Of a DNA stretch of 64,000 nt, positions 45,494 to 54,647 are shown one piece after another (the first letter of the stretch is position 1; every line of letters starts with the position of its first letter). Origin of the DNA: Paenibacillus alvei DSM 29 (lineage in GTDB: Bacteria > Bacillota > Bacilli > Paenibacillales > Paenibacillaceae); contig NZ_AMBZ01000005.1 of assembly GCF_000293805.1 (NCBI RefSeq), forward strand, positions 62,001-126,000, read 5' to 3'. Position numbers and translations under genes: made by a program. Below the pieces are notes generated by a model. That model saw only the letters and a program-made list of their open reading frames with translations, ran no database searches and was not told the origin of the DNA.

Positions 45494-46855
45494 TTGGGTG
45501 AGGGGCTACGATGGAAAGCAGGTTTACGATTGGTCCGCCAAAAGGAACATATACAATCGAAGACAGAAGCATCCTTGAATGACGCTTCTGAAGCTGCGCG
45601 AATCAACTGGCGGCAGGAACTGCTGGCCGGTGTCGTGTCCTTCTTCGCTATCGTCTATATTGTCATTGTAAATTCATCAATATTGGCAGATGCAGGCATA
45701 CCGCAGGAAGCGGGAATTATCGCTACCGTGCTGGCCTCAACTGCAGGCTGCTTGTTGATGGGCATATGGGGCAGATCCCCTATTATTCTTGTGCCCGGCA
45801 TGGGCATTAACGCGATGTTTACCTACACGCTCGTGCACGGCATGGGCATGACGTGGCAGCAAGCGCTGGGTGTCGTGGTATTATCCGGTGTTTGCTTTAC
45901 GGCAATTAGCTTCACGTCACTTGCGGGGCAGCTGCGGGCAGCAATCCCAGAATCATTGCAGGAGGCTATTTCTGTAGGGATCGGGCTTATGCTCGTTTTA
46001 ATCGGTCTGCAAAAGGGCGGCGTTATCGTCCTCAATCAGTCTACGATGATTGCATTGCAGTCCTTTGCTGATCCTGGAGTGCTTGTTACCCTCGCGACAT
46101 TGGCTCTTACATGCATTCTGTTCATGCGCAACGTTCCGGGCAACTTGCTCATCGCCATTATTGCAGGAACGGCTCTCGCTTATGCAGTTGGTGCAGTGCC
46201 TAACGCTGGCGCAGCAACAGGCGGGTCTTTTTCGTGGGCTGCATATGGGGATGTATTCGGTCAGTTCACGTTTCAAGGCGTGTCGGCTGTTACGCTTGCT
46301 GTAGCAACCTTCTCGCTGACGCTCGTCATTGTGTTCGAAAATGTGGGGCTTGTAAATGCGCACCTGCAAATGAGCGGGAATCCGGAACGATTTAAGCGAT
46401 CCTTGCAGGCCAATGCGATTTCCGTCATTACTTGCGGATTGTTCGGCACAAGCCCGAATGTCTCGACGGTTGAGACTGCTGCTGGCATTTCTGCCGGTGG
46501 TCGGACGGGGCTCACGTCTATCGTGACGGGGATCCTGTTTGCGGGTACATTGGTTGCATTACCGGTACTGACATTGGTACCTGATCAAGCCGTAGCTCCG
46601 ATACTGATCTTTATCGGCGGCCTGATGATGCCAAGCGTGAAAAAGATCGAATTCGATGCGATGCACAAGGGTCTTCCCGCGTTCTTCATTATCGCATTTA
46701 TCCCGCTCATGCACAGCATCGTTGACGGGATTGCAGTCGGATTTATCAGCTATGCGTTGTTCCACCTTGCCGTGGGCAAGGGACGCGAAGTGAAGCCGCT
46801 GTTCTATGGGATCTCATTGTTGTTCGTTCTGCACTTTGTGCTGCAGACGTTGTAG
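45494..46855 (+). CDS. NCS2-family purine/nucleobase permease
   Basis: A proton-coupled nucleobase transporter with about twelve membrane segments. Family parts are ELLAGVVSFFAIVYIVIVNS, ILVPGMGINAMFTYTLV and FGTSPNVSTVETAAGISAGG, the last being the conserved substrate-region motif (guanine/hypoxanthine branch). The start is uncertain: TTG at 45494 gives 453 residues, while the ATG at 45511 with GAGGGG upstream is in another frame and closes after 23 codons. The first 30 residues do not look like the family. The short repeat just upstream may have disturbed the original start. Confidence 0.85.
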   Translation: MGEGLRWKAGLRLVRQKEHIQSKTEASLNDASEAARINWRQELLAGVVSFFAIVYIVIVNSSILADAGIPQEAGIIATVLASTAGCLLMGIWGRSPIILVPGMGINAMFTYTLVHGMGMTWQQALGVVVLSGVCFTAISFTSLAGQLRAAIPESLQEAISVGIGLMLVLIGLQKGGVIVLNQSTMIALQSFADPGVLVTLATLALTCILFMRNVPGNLLIAIIAGTALAYAVGAVPNAGAATGGSFSWAAYGDVFGQFTFQGVSAVTLAVATFSLTLVIVFENVGLVNAHLQMSGNPERFKRSLQANAISVITCGLFGTSPNVSTVETAAGISAGGRTGLTSIVTGILFAGTLVALPVLTLVPDQAVAPILIFIGGLMMPSVKKIEFDAMHKGLPAFFIIAFIPLMHSIVDGIAVGFISYALFHLAVGKGREVKPLFYGISLLFVLHFVLQTL

Positions 46856-46877
46856 GATTACAATTAGAAAAGGGATA

Positions 46878-46903
46878 GGGCCGGCGAAAGTCGGCCCTTT
46901 TCG
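46878..46903 (+). terminator. Terminator after the permease gene
   Basis: GGGCCG and CGGCCC pair around GCGAAAGT, followed by TTTTCGTT. It also faces the end of the tail operon on the other strand. Confidence 0.75.
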
Positions 46904-46941
46904 TTGTGAAAGGAATCGAGAGGGTAAGTTTTAAACGGGGG

Positions 46942-47097
46942 CTATATTGCGGAGTATGTCTCACCGGTAATTTCTTTAAATTGTTCTGGCGTAATCTTGC
47001 CAAACTCGCAGAACTTCCCGACATATAACGAATCTTTCGGATCGTTTTTGTAGATCCCCATATCATAGTAACGTTTAATCGTTGTGAACCAGTCCAT
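46942..47097 (-). CDS. xkdX: XkdX-family phage tail protein
   Basis: A 51-residue protein, MDWFTTIKRYYDMGIYKN near the start and EFGKITPEQFKEITGETY near the end, matching XkdX of the Bacillus PBSX element. AAGGAG lies 9 nt before the ATG. It is the last gene of the tail operon. Confidence 0.85.
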   Translation of the reverse strand: MDWFTTIKRYYDMGIYKNDPKDSLYVGKFCEFGKITPEQFKEITGETYSAI

Positions 47098-47098
47098 A

Positions 47099-47704
47099 TT
47101 AGATCACTCCTTTTTCAGCTAGTTGTAATAGTAGTGTTGCATGATCTTGCGTAAGCTCAATGTTTTGGGAACGCAGCTCGCTCGTCCCTTCTACGTGTTT
47201 ATCGCTCTTCGCTTCCAGTTCGGCAACATGAAGCAGCAGCTTCGCATTTTCGAGACGCAGCTGATCCAGCTCTGTTGGCAATGGCTTTGGCTGCAAAGCT
47301 TCAATTTCTTCCTCCGTTAGGCCGTTGCTCCAAAAGGAAGATGCGTCTACTGATGCAGGACGCTGCGGTGCAGGCTTCCCGCTCGTCGGATCATGTTTCG
47401 CTAGTGCTCCAAGGTATTCGACGTATGCGAGGTCGTAGTCTGCTTTTGCTTTGCGATAGCCGAGTACGTCAAAGGTTGGTTCGTAAAGACCATCAGGCAG
47501 CGGAATGGCTACTGTGTATCCGACTAGTTTCGTTTTAGCTTCAGTTGGTAGATTGTCGTCATTCTGCTGCGAAGCTAGTAATTCTGCATCATTGGAGCCA
47601 GTTTGAACCGGCTCCTTTCTATCAAAAACGCCCGTCACGGTGTCCGCAACGAGCGTTGGTTCAATGTATTGACCGTTCAGGTCGATTATGATTGCTTCTT
47701 TCAA
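47099..47704 (-). CDS. Tail-associated protein, XkdW-like position
   Basis: A 201-residue acidic protein. The N-terminus reads IIDLNGQYIEPTLVADTVTG, then DGLYEPTFDVLGY, then a helical C-terminal half with ALQPKPLPTELDQLRLENAK. Its place between the fibre and XkdX matches XkdW, which is often described only as a tail protein, but the sequence identity is not certain. It may help fibre folding or attachment. AAGGGGGTC precedes the ATG. Confidence 0.6.
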   Translation of the reverse strand: MKEAIIIDLNGQYIEPTLVADTVTGVFDRKEPVQTGSNDAELLASQQNDDNLPTEAKTKLVGYTVAIPLPDGLYEPTFDVLGYRKAKADYDLAYVEYLGALAKHDPTSGKPAPQRPASVDASSFWSNGLTEEEIEALQPKPLPTELDQLRLENAKLLLHVAELEAKSDKHVEGTSELRSQNIELTQDHATLLLQLAEKGVI

Positions 47705-47720
47705 TGTAAGACCCCCTTCG

Positions 47721-50288
47721 TTATTTTTCAGCTCGGAACGAAATACCTTCTAAACTAAGTAACTCGCTCGATCCTCGTGTTGGATATACTGAGCCTGTTG
47801 CTCCCGAGATGTCAATGCGAGCTAATACTCCGTCGACTCCACCTGATCCTTGTGAGTAAGTGGCGTGACAGGAACTGTGGGAAGGACGATATCCCTGCGG
47901 GAGTATGAATATTGCCGTATTACCGTCAATCACTCCACCTTTAATCAATCCACGCAGATGGACAATGCCGTTGTCGTCTTTGTAATACTGCGGAGGCGCC
48001 CAACGATCATCCCACTTAACCCAACCGTTCAAAAGCGCCGGCGTAATCCATGAAGGAGACTCTTTCTCCGCCTTCTTCGTCTCAACCACGCTCAACCGAC
48101 GCTCCGTATCACTTGCCCACGCGACCATATCCGTTACCGTGCCGCGTAGATTTGCCGCTATGCTGCCGCTGATTGTCGCTGATAGCGTTGGGTCTAGCAT
48201 CGTATATGTTACGTGGTAGACTGCAGTAGGGTCGTAATTTGACGGTAAAAATCTAACGTGCTGCTTGCCATATGCATTAGCATCATTTTCGATCTTGGCG
48301 GTATTATCAACCCATCCATTGCGGTAAGCCCTCGGCATGCGAGACACCTTATTCTTTAGTAGGCTTCCACTTACTGCTGTATTGTTTATATAGTAATTTC
48401 CATTGGGCGAATAGTACGTAGGATTCGCCTTCTCACGAATCACAACGCCGCTGCCGACCTCGACCATATTCCAGCCTTTTGAGAGCGTCAGGCCAGTTTC
48501 GTAGTTACTAGCGGGTTCGGTCGTTGGCTTCGCTTTTAGATATTGGAGACTGTAGGGAGTGTATCCCGTGTCATTCATCTTAGTTGGCACAGTGTTAGAA
48601 TACGTACCTTCAATAATCGGCGCATCTGTTGCTCCTGGGTGTTTCGGCCCTACACCGTTATACAGCTTATACCACGCCTTCGTGCCTTTCCCGTTCCATG
48701 CTGGGAAAGAGTAATCCTCGTTATTTCCCATCTTCCAACCCAAGAAGTACGCCTTAATTTCTTCCGATGTTGGTTCATAGCTGTCTCCCCATCCACTGTC
48801 TGTGTTGGAGATGGTAAAATAGACGTGTTCATCATTTATACGTACTAAATCTGCTTTCGACCAATTCACTATCGGAATATCGGACACTGCAAGTAATTTA
48901 CCATCATATTTGGTAGCAAATAGTTTCCCTTCATCGTCGTTATCAAATTGAGAATCACTGTTTCTAGCAAGGCCCTTTATCATCACAGACTTGAATCCTG
49001 TATTTTGAACAGTAGTTCTATCATATATATATTGTCCGTCCAATATAGTGGTTTTCCATTTTTCCAGAACATACGGCAATCCATCATCACCCACGTAAAG
49101 CACGTCTTCATTGCTGCCGTCCAATGGATTAGCGGCGAGCTGGAATTCGGTTGCCCACATGGAACGTAATTGTGGCGCGAATGGTTGCGGTTTATCTCCG
49201 GGTACGAGCATAGGTTTTTCAATAACGTATCTGCCTGTCGCATTCTCTGACGTATATGCGACTAGCAATCGTACAGCCTCCTTCGCACATTTAAAAGTAA
49301 TTGAAACATCACCTAGTTTGCTTTTGTCTGTAGTTAGGCTTGGAGGTACTTGTTTACCTGCTAAGTCTAGCCCCCATACATGGAGATAACCGCTTGTAGA
49401 ACCCGAGAGCTGTGCGCTTAATGTATACGTTCCTTCTGGTTCGATTGGTACAATAATATGGCTTGTCTGCCACTGCTGAGTGGCGTTAAGTTCAATCGAG
49501 TAAGGGGTGAGAACTTTGACACTTTCGTACAAGTTCCATTCCGTGAACGGAGGCAGTAAGTTCCTCGAAGTTCCGATAGCATACGGATTTGTGACGTTTG
49601 TCATACTGTCTACGTATGGGTAACTAGCTAGTAATTCACTAATAGATTGACCGCTAACAGATTCTGAAACTCGGTACATTGCTACTTCGCTAACCTTGTT
49701 GACTGTATTTAACGCGTCTCCATTTGTGTTGTACTCATAAGCTACAACCGCGATCATGTCAGCCCAATCATCGATCATAGCTTGAGTTACTTCGATTATC
49801 CCACCTATTACATATACTTGGTTGGCCATAGGTTTGATAATCTCAGCAGCATAATTACGATCCGTACTTTTGCTGTAAAAGTATAAGCCAATTGCCTTAC
49901 ATGTTGTATTGTCAACGCGACATTTCGATCTTAGAAATAACAAATCCCCAACCTTTGGAACAAATCCGGTACTTGTAAGATTTGCAGATAATTGTGGATT
50001 AGGAACAGTACCAGAACCTTCAATAGTATACATACCATCACCGAAGCTCATCTTACCGCCATATGCTGACCATGAACGTCCTAATAAATTAACCAACGTC
50101 CGCCCGCGAATCTCCCCCATGCGGAAGGGAGTATCCTCTGGGACATCCACGATCTGTACACCCGGCTGCAACGTAATATCCTTATACTCCGCCACATGGG
50201 CGTCCTTCAGGCCTTGTTCGATGCGGTTTAGATCCTTTTCTGTAACGGTATCGTCATACTTCCAGTTCGTTTTAGCCTCGTATGGCAT
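47721..50288 (-). CDS. Tail fibre, putative receptor-binding protein
   Basis: An 855-residue structural protein. The first 40 residues (NWKYDDTVTEKDLNRIEQGL) are the usual baseplate-attachment start of PBSX-type fibres. The middle is beta-rich with segments like carbohydrate-binding modules, such as YTLSAQLSGSTSGYLHVWGL. The last 110 residues (ALLNGWVKWDDRWAPPQYYK, FILPQGYRPSHSSCHATY) resemble fibre head domains. In a tailocin this protein decides which cells are hit. It overlaps the upstream gene by one base. Confidence 0.8.
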   Translation of the reverse strand: MPYEAKTNWKYDDTVTEKDLNRIEQGLKDAHVAEYKDITLQPGVQIVDVPEDTPFRMGEIRGRTLVNLLGRSWSAYGGKMSFGDGMYTIEGSGTVPNPQLSANLTSTGFVPKVGDLLFLRSKCRVDNTTCKAIGLYFYSKSTDRNYAAEIIKPMANQVYVIGGIIEVTQAMIDDWADMIAVVAYEYNTNGDALNTVNKVSEVAMYRVSESVSGQSISELLASYPYVDSMTNVTNPYAIGTSRNLLPPFTEWNLYESVKVLTPYSIELNATQQWQTSHIIVPIEPEGTYTLSAQLSGSTSGYLHVWGLDLAGKQVPPSLTTDKSKLGDVSITFKCAKEAVRLLVAYTSENATGRYVIEKPMLVPGDKPQPFAPQLRSMWATEFQLAANPLDGSNEDVLYVGDDGLPYVLEKWKTTILDGQYIYDRTTVQNTGFKSVMIKGLARNSDSQFDNDDEGKLFATKYDGKLLAVSDIPIVNWSKADLVRINDEHVYFTISNTDSGWGDSYEPTSEEIKAYFLGWKMGNNEDYSFPAWNGKGTKAWYKLYNGVGPKHPGATDAPIIEGTYSNTVPTKMNDTGYTPYSLQYLKAKPTTEPASNYETGLTLSKGWNMVEVGSGVVIREKANPTYYSPNGNYYINNTAVSGSLLKNKVSRMPRAYRNGWVDNTAKIENDANAYGKQHVRFLPSNYDPTAVYHVTYTMLDPTLSATISGSIAANLRGTVTDMVAWASDTERRLSVVETKKAEKESPSWITPALLNGWVKWDDRWAPPQYYKDDNGIVHLRGLIKGGVIDGNTAIFILPQGYRPSHSSCHATYSQGSGGVDGVLARIDISGATGSVYPTRGSSELLSLEGISFRAEK

Positions 50289-50572
50289 TAGGCCACCTCC
50301 TTCACTGTAATCGGCTGCTTGATGATCGTATCGGACGTGAGCGGGATGTAGACGTCATTCGACGTCAGCACCGTGCCGTCAGCAGCCCGAAGCTCGATCA
50401 GCGATACGCTGTCCACAGATCCAAGCGGAATCATATATTCCAGATTGACGACGCTCTGTGATACTTGCTTCACCGTAAACTCTGTAATCTCATACGTTTT
50501 ATTCAGCACGACCTTGGCAATTCGCGTGTTGACATGGGTCGCCAGTTCTTTCAGCAGCGTTGATTCGATCAT
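50288..50572 (-). CDS. Small tail/baseplate protein
   Basis: A 94-residue protein beginning MIESTLLKELATHVNTRIAK, with beta-rich content after that (YEITEFTVKQVSQSVVNLEY). Such ~95-residue proteins occur between XkdU and the fibre in PBSX-like elements and are sometimes mislabelled as ketopantoate hydroxymethyltransferase; nothing here supports that enzyme. ATG at 50572 overlaps the XkdU-like stop by 4 nt. Confidence 0.65.
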   Translation of the reverse strand: MIESTLLKELATHVNTRIAKVVLNKTYEITEFTVKQVSQSVVNLEYMIPLGSVDSVSLIELRAADGTVLTSNDVYIPLTSDTIIKQPITVKEVA

Positions 50573-51156
50573 TTGATCTGCACCTCCGGCCCGCGCTCGG
50601 CAAATGGCGAACGTCCCAGCTTCCACGTCGTCGAAAGCCTTGTCGTCCGCTTCAAATCCGAGCGGTATATATTCTCATTCACTCCTACATTGGACAGCAG
50701 CGCCGTCTCCTGTTGATAGACCAAGTTGGCAGGCTTCACTGCGTATACCGTGTGCCCAACCTCCTTGAATACGGCGGCATCCGTAATGTTGGCAACGATG
50801 CGCAGCAGGAAGGCATCCGCATCCACAACAGCCCGAGCCTTGTCCTTGCCGAGCAAAAAGTCCAGCTTCTCCTGCAAATACCGGATCGTAAACGGCGGCT
50901 TCGTCGTGTAGCGGTTGATAATCCGTCTGCGCCGGAAATCGATCGATTCCGCATCGCGATCCGGGAGAATATTCAGCATCCGCTCCCGCCTTGCAATTGC
51001 ATCCTCGCTTGCAGTCATGACGAACTGATCGTCGAACAGCCTTTGCATGGCGGCCAGCAGCTTCTCCTTTTCCCCATCCTGCGTCTCCATAAGCAGAACC
51101 ATTTCCTTAACGTCATGGTAAAAGTCAGGCAAACGCTTGAGCAACGGTTCAGCCAT
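50569..51156 (-). CDS. xkdU: XkdU-like putative phage tail protein (YmfQ/DUF2313)
   Basis: A 195-residue baseplate protein of the YmfQ/DUF2313 family, with LLKRLPDFYHDVKEMVLLME near the start and ILPDRDAESIDFRRRRIINR and PPFTIRYLQEKLDFLLG in the middle. It lies directly after the baseplate J gene, as in PBSX, Mu and other contractile tails, and overlaps it by 8 nt. Confidence 0.85.
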   Translation of the reverse strand: MAEPLLKRLPDFYHDVKEMVLLMETQDGEKEKLLAAMQRLFDDQFVMTASEDAIARRERMLNILPDRDAESIDFRRRRIINRYTTKPPFTIRYLQEKLDFLLGKDKARAVVDADAFLLRIVANITDAAVFKEVGHTVYAVKPANLVYQQETALLSNVGVNENIYRSDLKRTTRLSTTWKLGRSPFAERGPEVQIK

Positions 51157-52249
51157 TCAAGGTCACCGTCCCCATGACCGGCAGCTCTTCCGTGTCCAGC
51201 TCCACATTGGCTCCCTTGTCGTTCAGCTTCGTATCCGCAATATCTGCGATACCCTTTACATTCAAAATACGGGCTTCCAGTTGACTCACACGCACGACGG
51301 TGCGGTCTTCCTCTTTCCAGCTCATACGCAGCGTCCGCAAGTAATCGGCGATCACTTTTTCAACGTCCGCCTTCACCTGTGACACGGATATTCCCGCTTC
51401 AAGCGTAAGTGTGGTCGACACATGAATGCTTACGGATACTGCCCCCTTAATGGTGACGGTATGACCAATCGGCGCAAAGCCCATTCCCTTGCCTTGATTC
51501 ACCTCTGGATCGATGATCGTCTGCACATCCTTCACCAGCTCAGCAGACGGAGATTCGAAGCTGCTCGATATGATGGTGCACTTTACCGTGCCTCCGCCTT
51601 TCCATACCGGGAATATTTTCACGCCGCCTACACCTGAAAGAGAGGTTACCTTCTTTTTATAGTCGGCTGCATTGCCCCCGAATGGCTGTTCATTCACGGC
51701 CTCGAAGAACCGACGTCTCAGCGATTCATCCGATTCCGCATCCGCGCCTGGCGCAATCACCTCCGCTAATTCAGCTCGGGCAAGACCATCTACGTAATCA
51801 ACCGGCATTAAGGAGCCGTAGTATTCATTTCCTTTTGCGCCCTTGCTTTCACATTCGAGCACGAACACACCTGCCGATAATCGTTCGATGACTACATAAT
51901 TAAGCTCAATCGTTGAAAAGCGGGATCTCAAAGGCACATCGAATGGCTTGCCTGCCGCATCATAAAACAATCCCTTGCGTTTGGCTGCTGTGGCCGGCTT
52001 GCGCTTCACTCCATATTCAGCCGTGCGCCGCTCCAAATATTCGCCGCTTGATGTATCTGCATATGACAGTTCATTTTGAAAATGCAAGTCCGTATAAGCC
52101 TGTACCAACTCCAAAGCAATCGGGGCAAGCGCATCGTAAATGATACTGCCTTCCCGCTTGTCCACGTCATTCGGAACGCGTTCCAGCATTCGCTCCATCA
52201 TGTCCTCCAATCGAGGCACGTTCCAAGCATCTTGTTCCCATTCAGCCAT
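51149..52249 (-). CDS. xkdT: Baseplate J family protein (gp6-like wedge)
   Basis: A 366-residue baseplate wedge protein. Signature parts are VPNDVDKREGSIIYDALAPI, LERRTAEYGVKRKPAT, ESDESLRRRFFEAVNEQPFG and GGVKIFPVWKGGG. It should join the hub to the wedge and fibres. It overlaps both neighbours by 8 nt. Confidence 0.93.
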   Translation of the reverse strand: MAEWEQDAWNVPRLEDMMERMLERVPNDVDKREGSIIYDALAPIALELVQAYTDLHFQNELSYADTSSGEYLERRTAEYGVKRKPATAAKRKGLFYDAAGKPFDVPLRSRFSTIELNYVVIERLSAGVFVLECESKGAKGNEYYGSLMPVDYVDGLARAELAEVIAPGADAESDESLRRRFFEAVNEQPFGGNAADYKKKVTSLSGVGGVKIFPVWKGGGTVKCTIISSSFESPSAELVKDVQTIIDPEVNQGKGMGFAPIGHTVTIKGAVSVSIHVSTTLTLEAGISVSQVKADVEKVIADYLRTLRMSWKEEDRTVVRVSQLEARILNVKGIADIADTKLNDKGANVELDTEELPVMGTVTLNG

Positions 52250-52664
52250 CCATCTTCACCTCCTTCTTCATTTCCAACTGTCCTAAAACCGTCTCAACCG
52301 CAAAATGAACGTGCAGAGCGTCTCCCGTTTGCTCAAAGGCAAACTCGCCTACGCGCAAAATGCGGTCATCCTGCAGCAAAGCTTCCGATATCGTGCGCTC
52401 CAGCTCCGACTTCACGAATCCCAAGCTATAACCAAGCTGTGCGCGAAGCTCAGATCCATAATCCGGGCTGTAAATCAAATACTCGAAACGTTCCGTCAAC
52501 AGAATTTTAAGCACGGCCTGCCGTATCGCATCCAAGCCATCTGTCATTCCTAAAATGCGCCCAGCCTCCATATCCAGCCGATAGGTGCGTGTAGGCTGCT
52601 CCGTATACTCCATCATCGTGGGAGCATCTTCAATCTCCGGCTCGAACCTTGACTTCGGGATCAT
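52242..52664 (-). CDS. xkdS: XkdS-like baseplate protein (DUF2634, gp25-like)
   Basis: A 140-residue protein of the DUF2634 (XkdS) family, with TRTYRLDMEAGRILGMTDGL and FEYLIYSPDYGSELRAQLG; gp25-like proteins start sheath assembly at the baseplate. It overlaps the XkdR-like gene by 4 nt. Confidence 0.88.
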   Translation of the reverse strand: MIPKSRFEPEIEDAPTMMEYTEQPTRTYRLDMEAGRILGMTDGLDAIRQAVLKILLTERFEYLIYSPDYGSELRAQLGYSLGFVKSELERTISEALLQDDRILRVGEFAFEQTGDALHVHFAVETVLGQLEMKKEVKMDG

Positions 52665-52957
52665 GTACCCACCACCCTATCGAGTGCGACGTAGCTTTGT
52701 CCTCCCTGCATACGGGCGAGCAGCAGCCGATCTCCAGCATACAGCCCTTCACGGATCGTAACCTCTTCTCCGCCGATGCGCACCTTGTACTCGGTAAGCT
52801 GTTCCGTTATGACAAGAGCGGATTCCGGCAGAGTGAAGCGCTGCTCCACCTGCAAAGGCGATACGCTGAGCACCACACCATACAGCAGGGCAACCGGGCT
52901 CGATGCCTCCACCGCTCCTACACCCGCTTTTTTAATAATGTCCAGCATCGTCCTCAT
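52661..52957 (-). CDS. xkdR: XkdR-like protein (DUF2577)
   Basis: A 98-residue DUF2577 protein: MLDIIKKAGVGAVEASSPVA, then a small beta-barrel (REGLYAGDRLLLARMQGGQS). It lies between hub and gp25-like genes, where a spike-associated role is expected. AAGGAG lies 8 nt before the ATG at 52957, which is only 3 nt from the xkdQ stop. Confidence 0.85.
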   Translation of the reverse strand: MRTMLDIIKKAGVGAVEASSPVALLYGVVLSVSPLQVEQRFTLPESALVITEQLTEYKVRIGGEEVTIREGLYAGDRLLLARMQGGQSYVALDRVVGT

Positions 52958-52959
52958 CT

Positions 52960-53933
52960 CTAAATCTCCTTCAACGTTAATGACATCGTATGTCCTGACC
53001 CGCTCCACTCCTGGGAGCATTCCTCAATGAGCCTGAACTGCTCTTTCTCCTGTCCCGGCACAAAAATAGGGATGTACATTCCGGCCCGAATGCGCACATC
53101 CCCTACAGCGTTTACTTTTAAGGTTTTTTCTCACGGTTATGGAGCTCCAGCAAATTTTCCCCAAGCTGCTTGATTTGAGCCCGATTCAGCTTGTCGTCTA
53201 CCTTTTTATAAAGCTGCAAATGACCCCATTTCGCCAAATTATCACTATGTTTTGTCACATAAATCTCGCGTACGCCTTTTTCCTGATTGTCCCGATACAG
53301 CTTAATAAAGTTATACGTATCATCATCAATACTTATCTTATAGGAAATGCTCGTCATCTGACTGCCTTCGCCGATGAAGTATTCTGTCTTCCAGCTCTTC
53401 GCCTCCCGCAGCATGAGCTTCCCGAAATCATCATACAGCACGTAAATGTTTTTGGTGGCGATTAACGTCAGATCAAGCGCACGGAACATCATATCCAAGA
53501 GCTTCTTGTTGTCCTCCATAAAAGTCGGGATTTTATGCTTCGTATCTGCCAAATCTCCAACCTGGATATTGAAATTTTTGGCGATATGCTGGATCACCTC
53601 AGTAGCCGTCACATTTTTAAGCATGCACCAGTCATTCATCATCAAATAGCGCATCTGATCATAAGCAGTCAGCTTCACAGTATTGCTCTCATCCGTTTCA
53701 ATGCTGAATACATAACCGTAAAATACAGGCACCCCATCTTCTTGCACGCGCACGATATCACCATTATGGATGGTAAAGCTGCGATCTTGAAATATTGCTC
53801 CCTTCATAAAGGAAATCGATATGCTGGCAGGCTTGCCAATGCGAGCGGTCGACCATGTCATGCTCGAGATCAGGTGTGACATGTCCCACGCGTTGCCATC
53901 GCGATTATCGACCAACACTTCCAACCTGTTCAT
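52960..53933 (-). pseudogene. xkdQ: XkdQ-like tail hub protein, apparent one-base deletion
   Basis: The PBSX-type hub (gp27/late control D-like). Zero frame from 53933 contains VQEDGVPVFYGYVFSIETDE and AYDQMRYLMMNDWCMLKNVT and stops at 53118 after HNREKKP. The next frame continues the family sequence, TLKVNAVGDVRIRAGMYIPI, FVPGQEKEQFRLIEECSQEW and SGHTMSLTLKEI, to a TAG at 52960. Adding one A to the A6 run at the junction (about 53124-53129) restores 324 residues. In a working tail the hub is essential, so this is either a base-calling error or a defect that disables the particle. Confidence 0.85.
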
Positions 53934-53964
53934 TTCACAAATTCACCTCCTACGTCGCTGTGCC

Positions 53965-54647
53965 TCATTGCTTTCTAGGAAGTCGCAAGACACGATTCGG
54001 TTCCAATTCATGCAGGGCCTCATCTGCTGAAATGCCGTTCAGTCTTTGAATGTCGATTGCTTTTCTAGTGTCGTTGAAAAACTTTTGGGCAATCAAACAC
54101 AGCTTATCCCCTGGCTGCGTCATGTACTCGGTTGTTCCTTTACGCTCATCTGGACGCGGCTGTGGCGGATTTGGCACATTGGTCGCACTTGTCAGCTTCC
54201 CGTTCAGCTTTACCTTTTTGGCCGCATAAAATTTATACAGCTTCAAGGAAATATCGTACTCCAGATCGCCAACACTGCCGGCAACTTCACGCCAAGTGAA
54301 CTTATCAATCGCCATAGCGAGATTCATATGGTAAGTTGGCGTCGTAAGCACGAAGCGAATCGGACGCTTGGTCTCCATCCATTCACGCAATTGAATGATA
54401 TAATCACTAGGCGGCAGCAATTTCTCTGGCGGGATATGCACATATGGCCCGTAATGGAGCGGAAAAAACTGCTGAATTGAATATCGGCCAGCTTTGGCGT
54501 ATGGATGCTCACGACTTCCCCGATACCGACGATATCGAAGGACTGCAAATTTCCCGCTTCGCTGATCTCCAGCTGAGCTGGGTTTACAGGCAGCTCGATG
54601 ACCTTCTCTTGGTTGTTGAAGCTCAAATAGATATGGTATCCACTCAT
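53965..54647 (-). pseudogene. xkdP: XkdP-like LysM tail protein, apparent one-base deletion
   Basis: The PBSX-type LysM protein (gp53-like), thought to bridge tube, hub and tape measure. Zero frame from 54647 (YHIYLSFNNQEKVIELPVNP) leaves the family pattern after DIQFSSFF and stops at 54324. The other frame gives PLHYGPYVHIPPEKLLPP, MHIPP-type start and a C-terminal LysM domain (YMTQPGDKLCLIAQKFFNDT, ending RVLRLPRKQ). Adding one T to the T6 run near 54462-54467 gives one 227-residue protein. Like xkdQ, this is either real decay or a base-calling error. Confidence 0.85.

Noticed and set aside
50288..50572. Ketopantoate hydroxymethyltransferase
   Set aside because: Proteins of this size and place in PBSX-like tails sometimes carry that label, but the 94-residue sequence has none of the enzyme's length or motifs.
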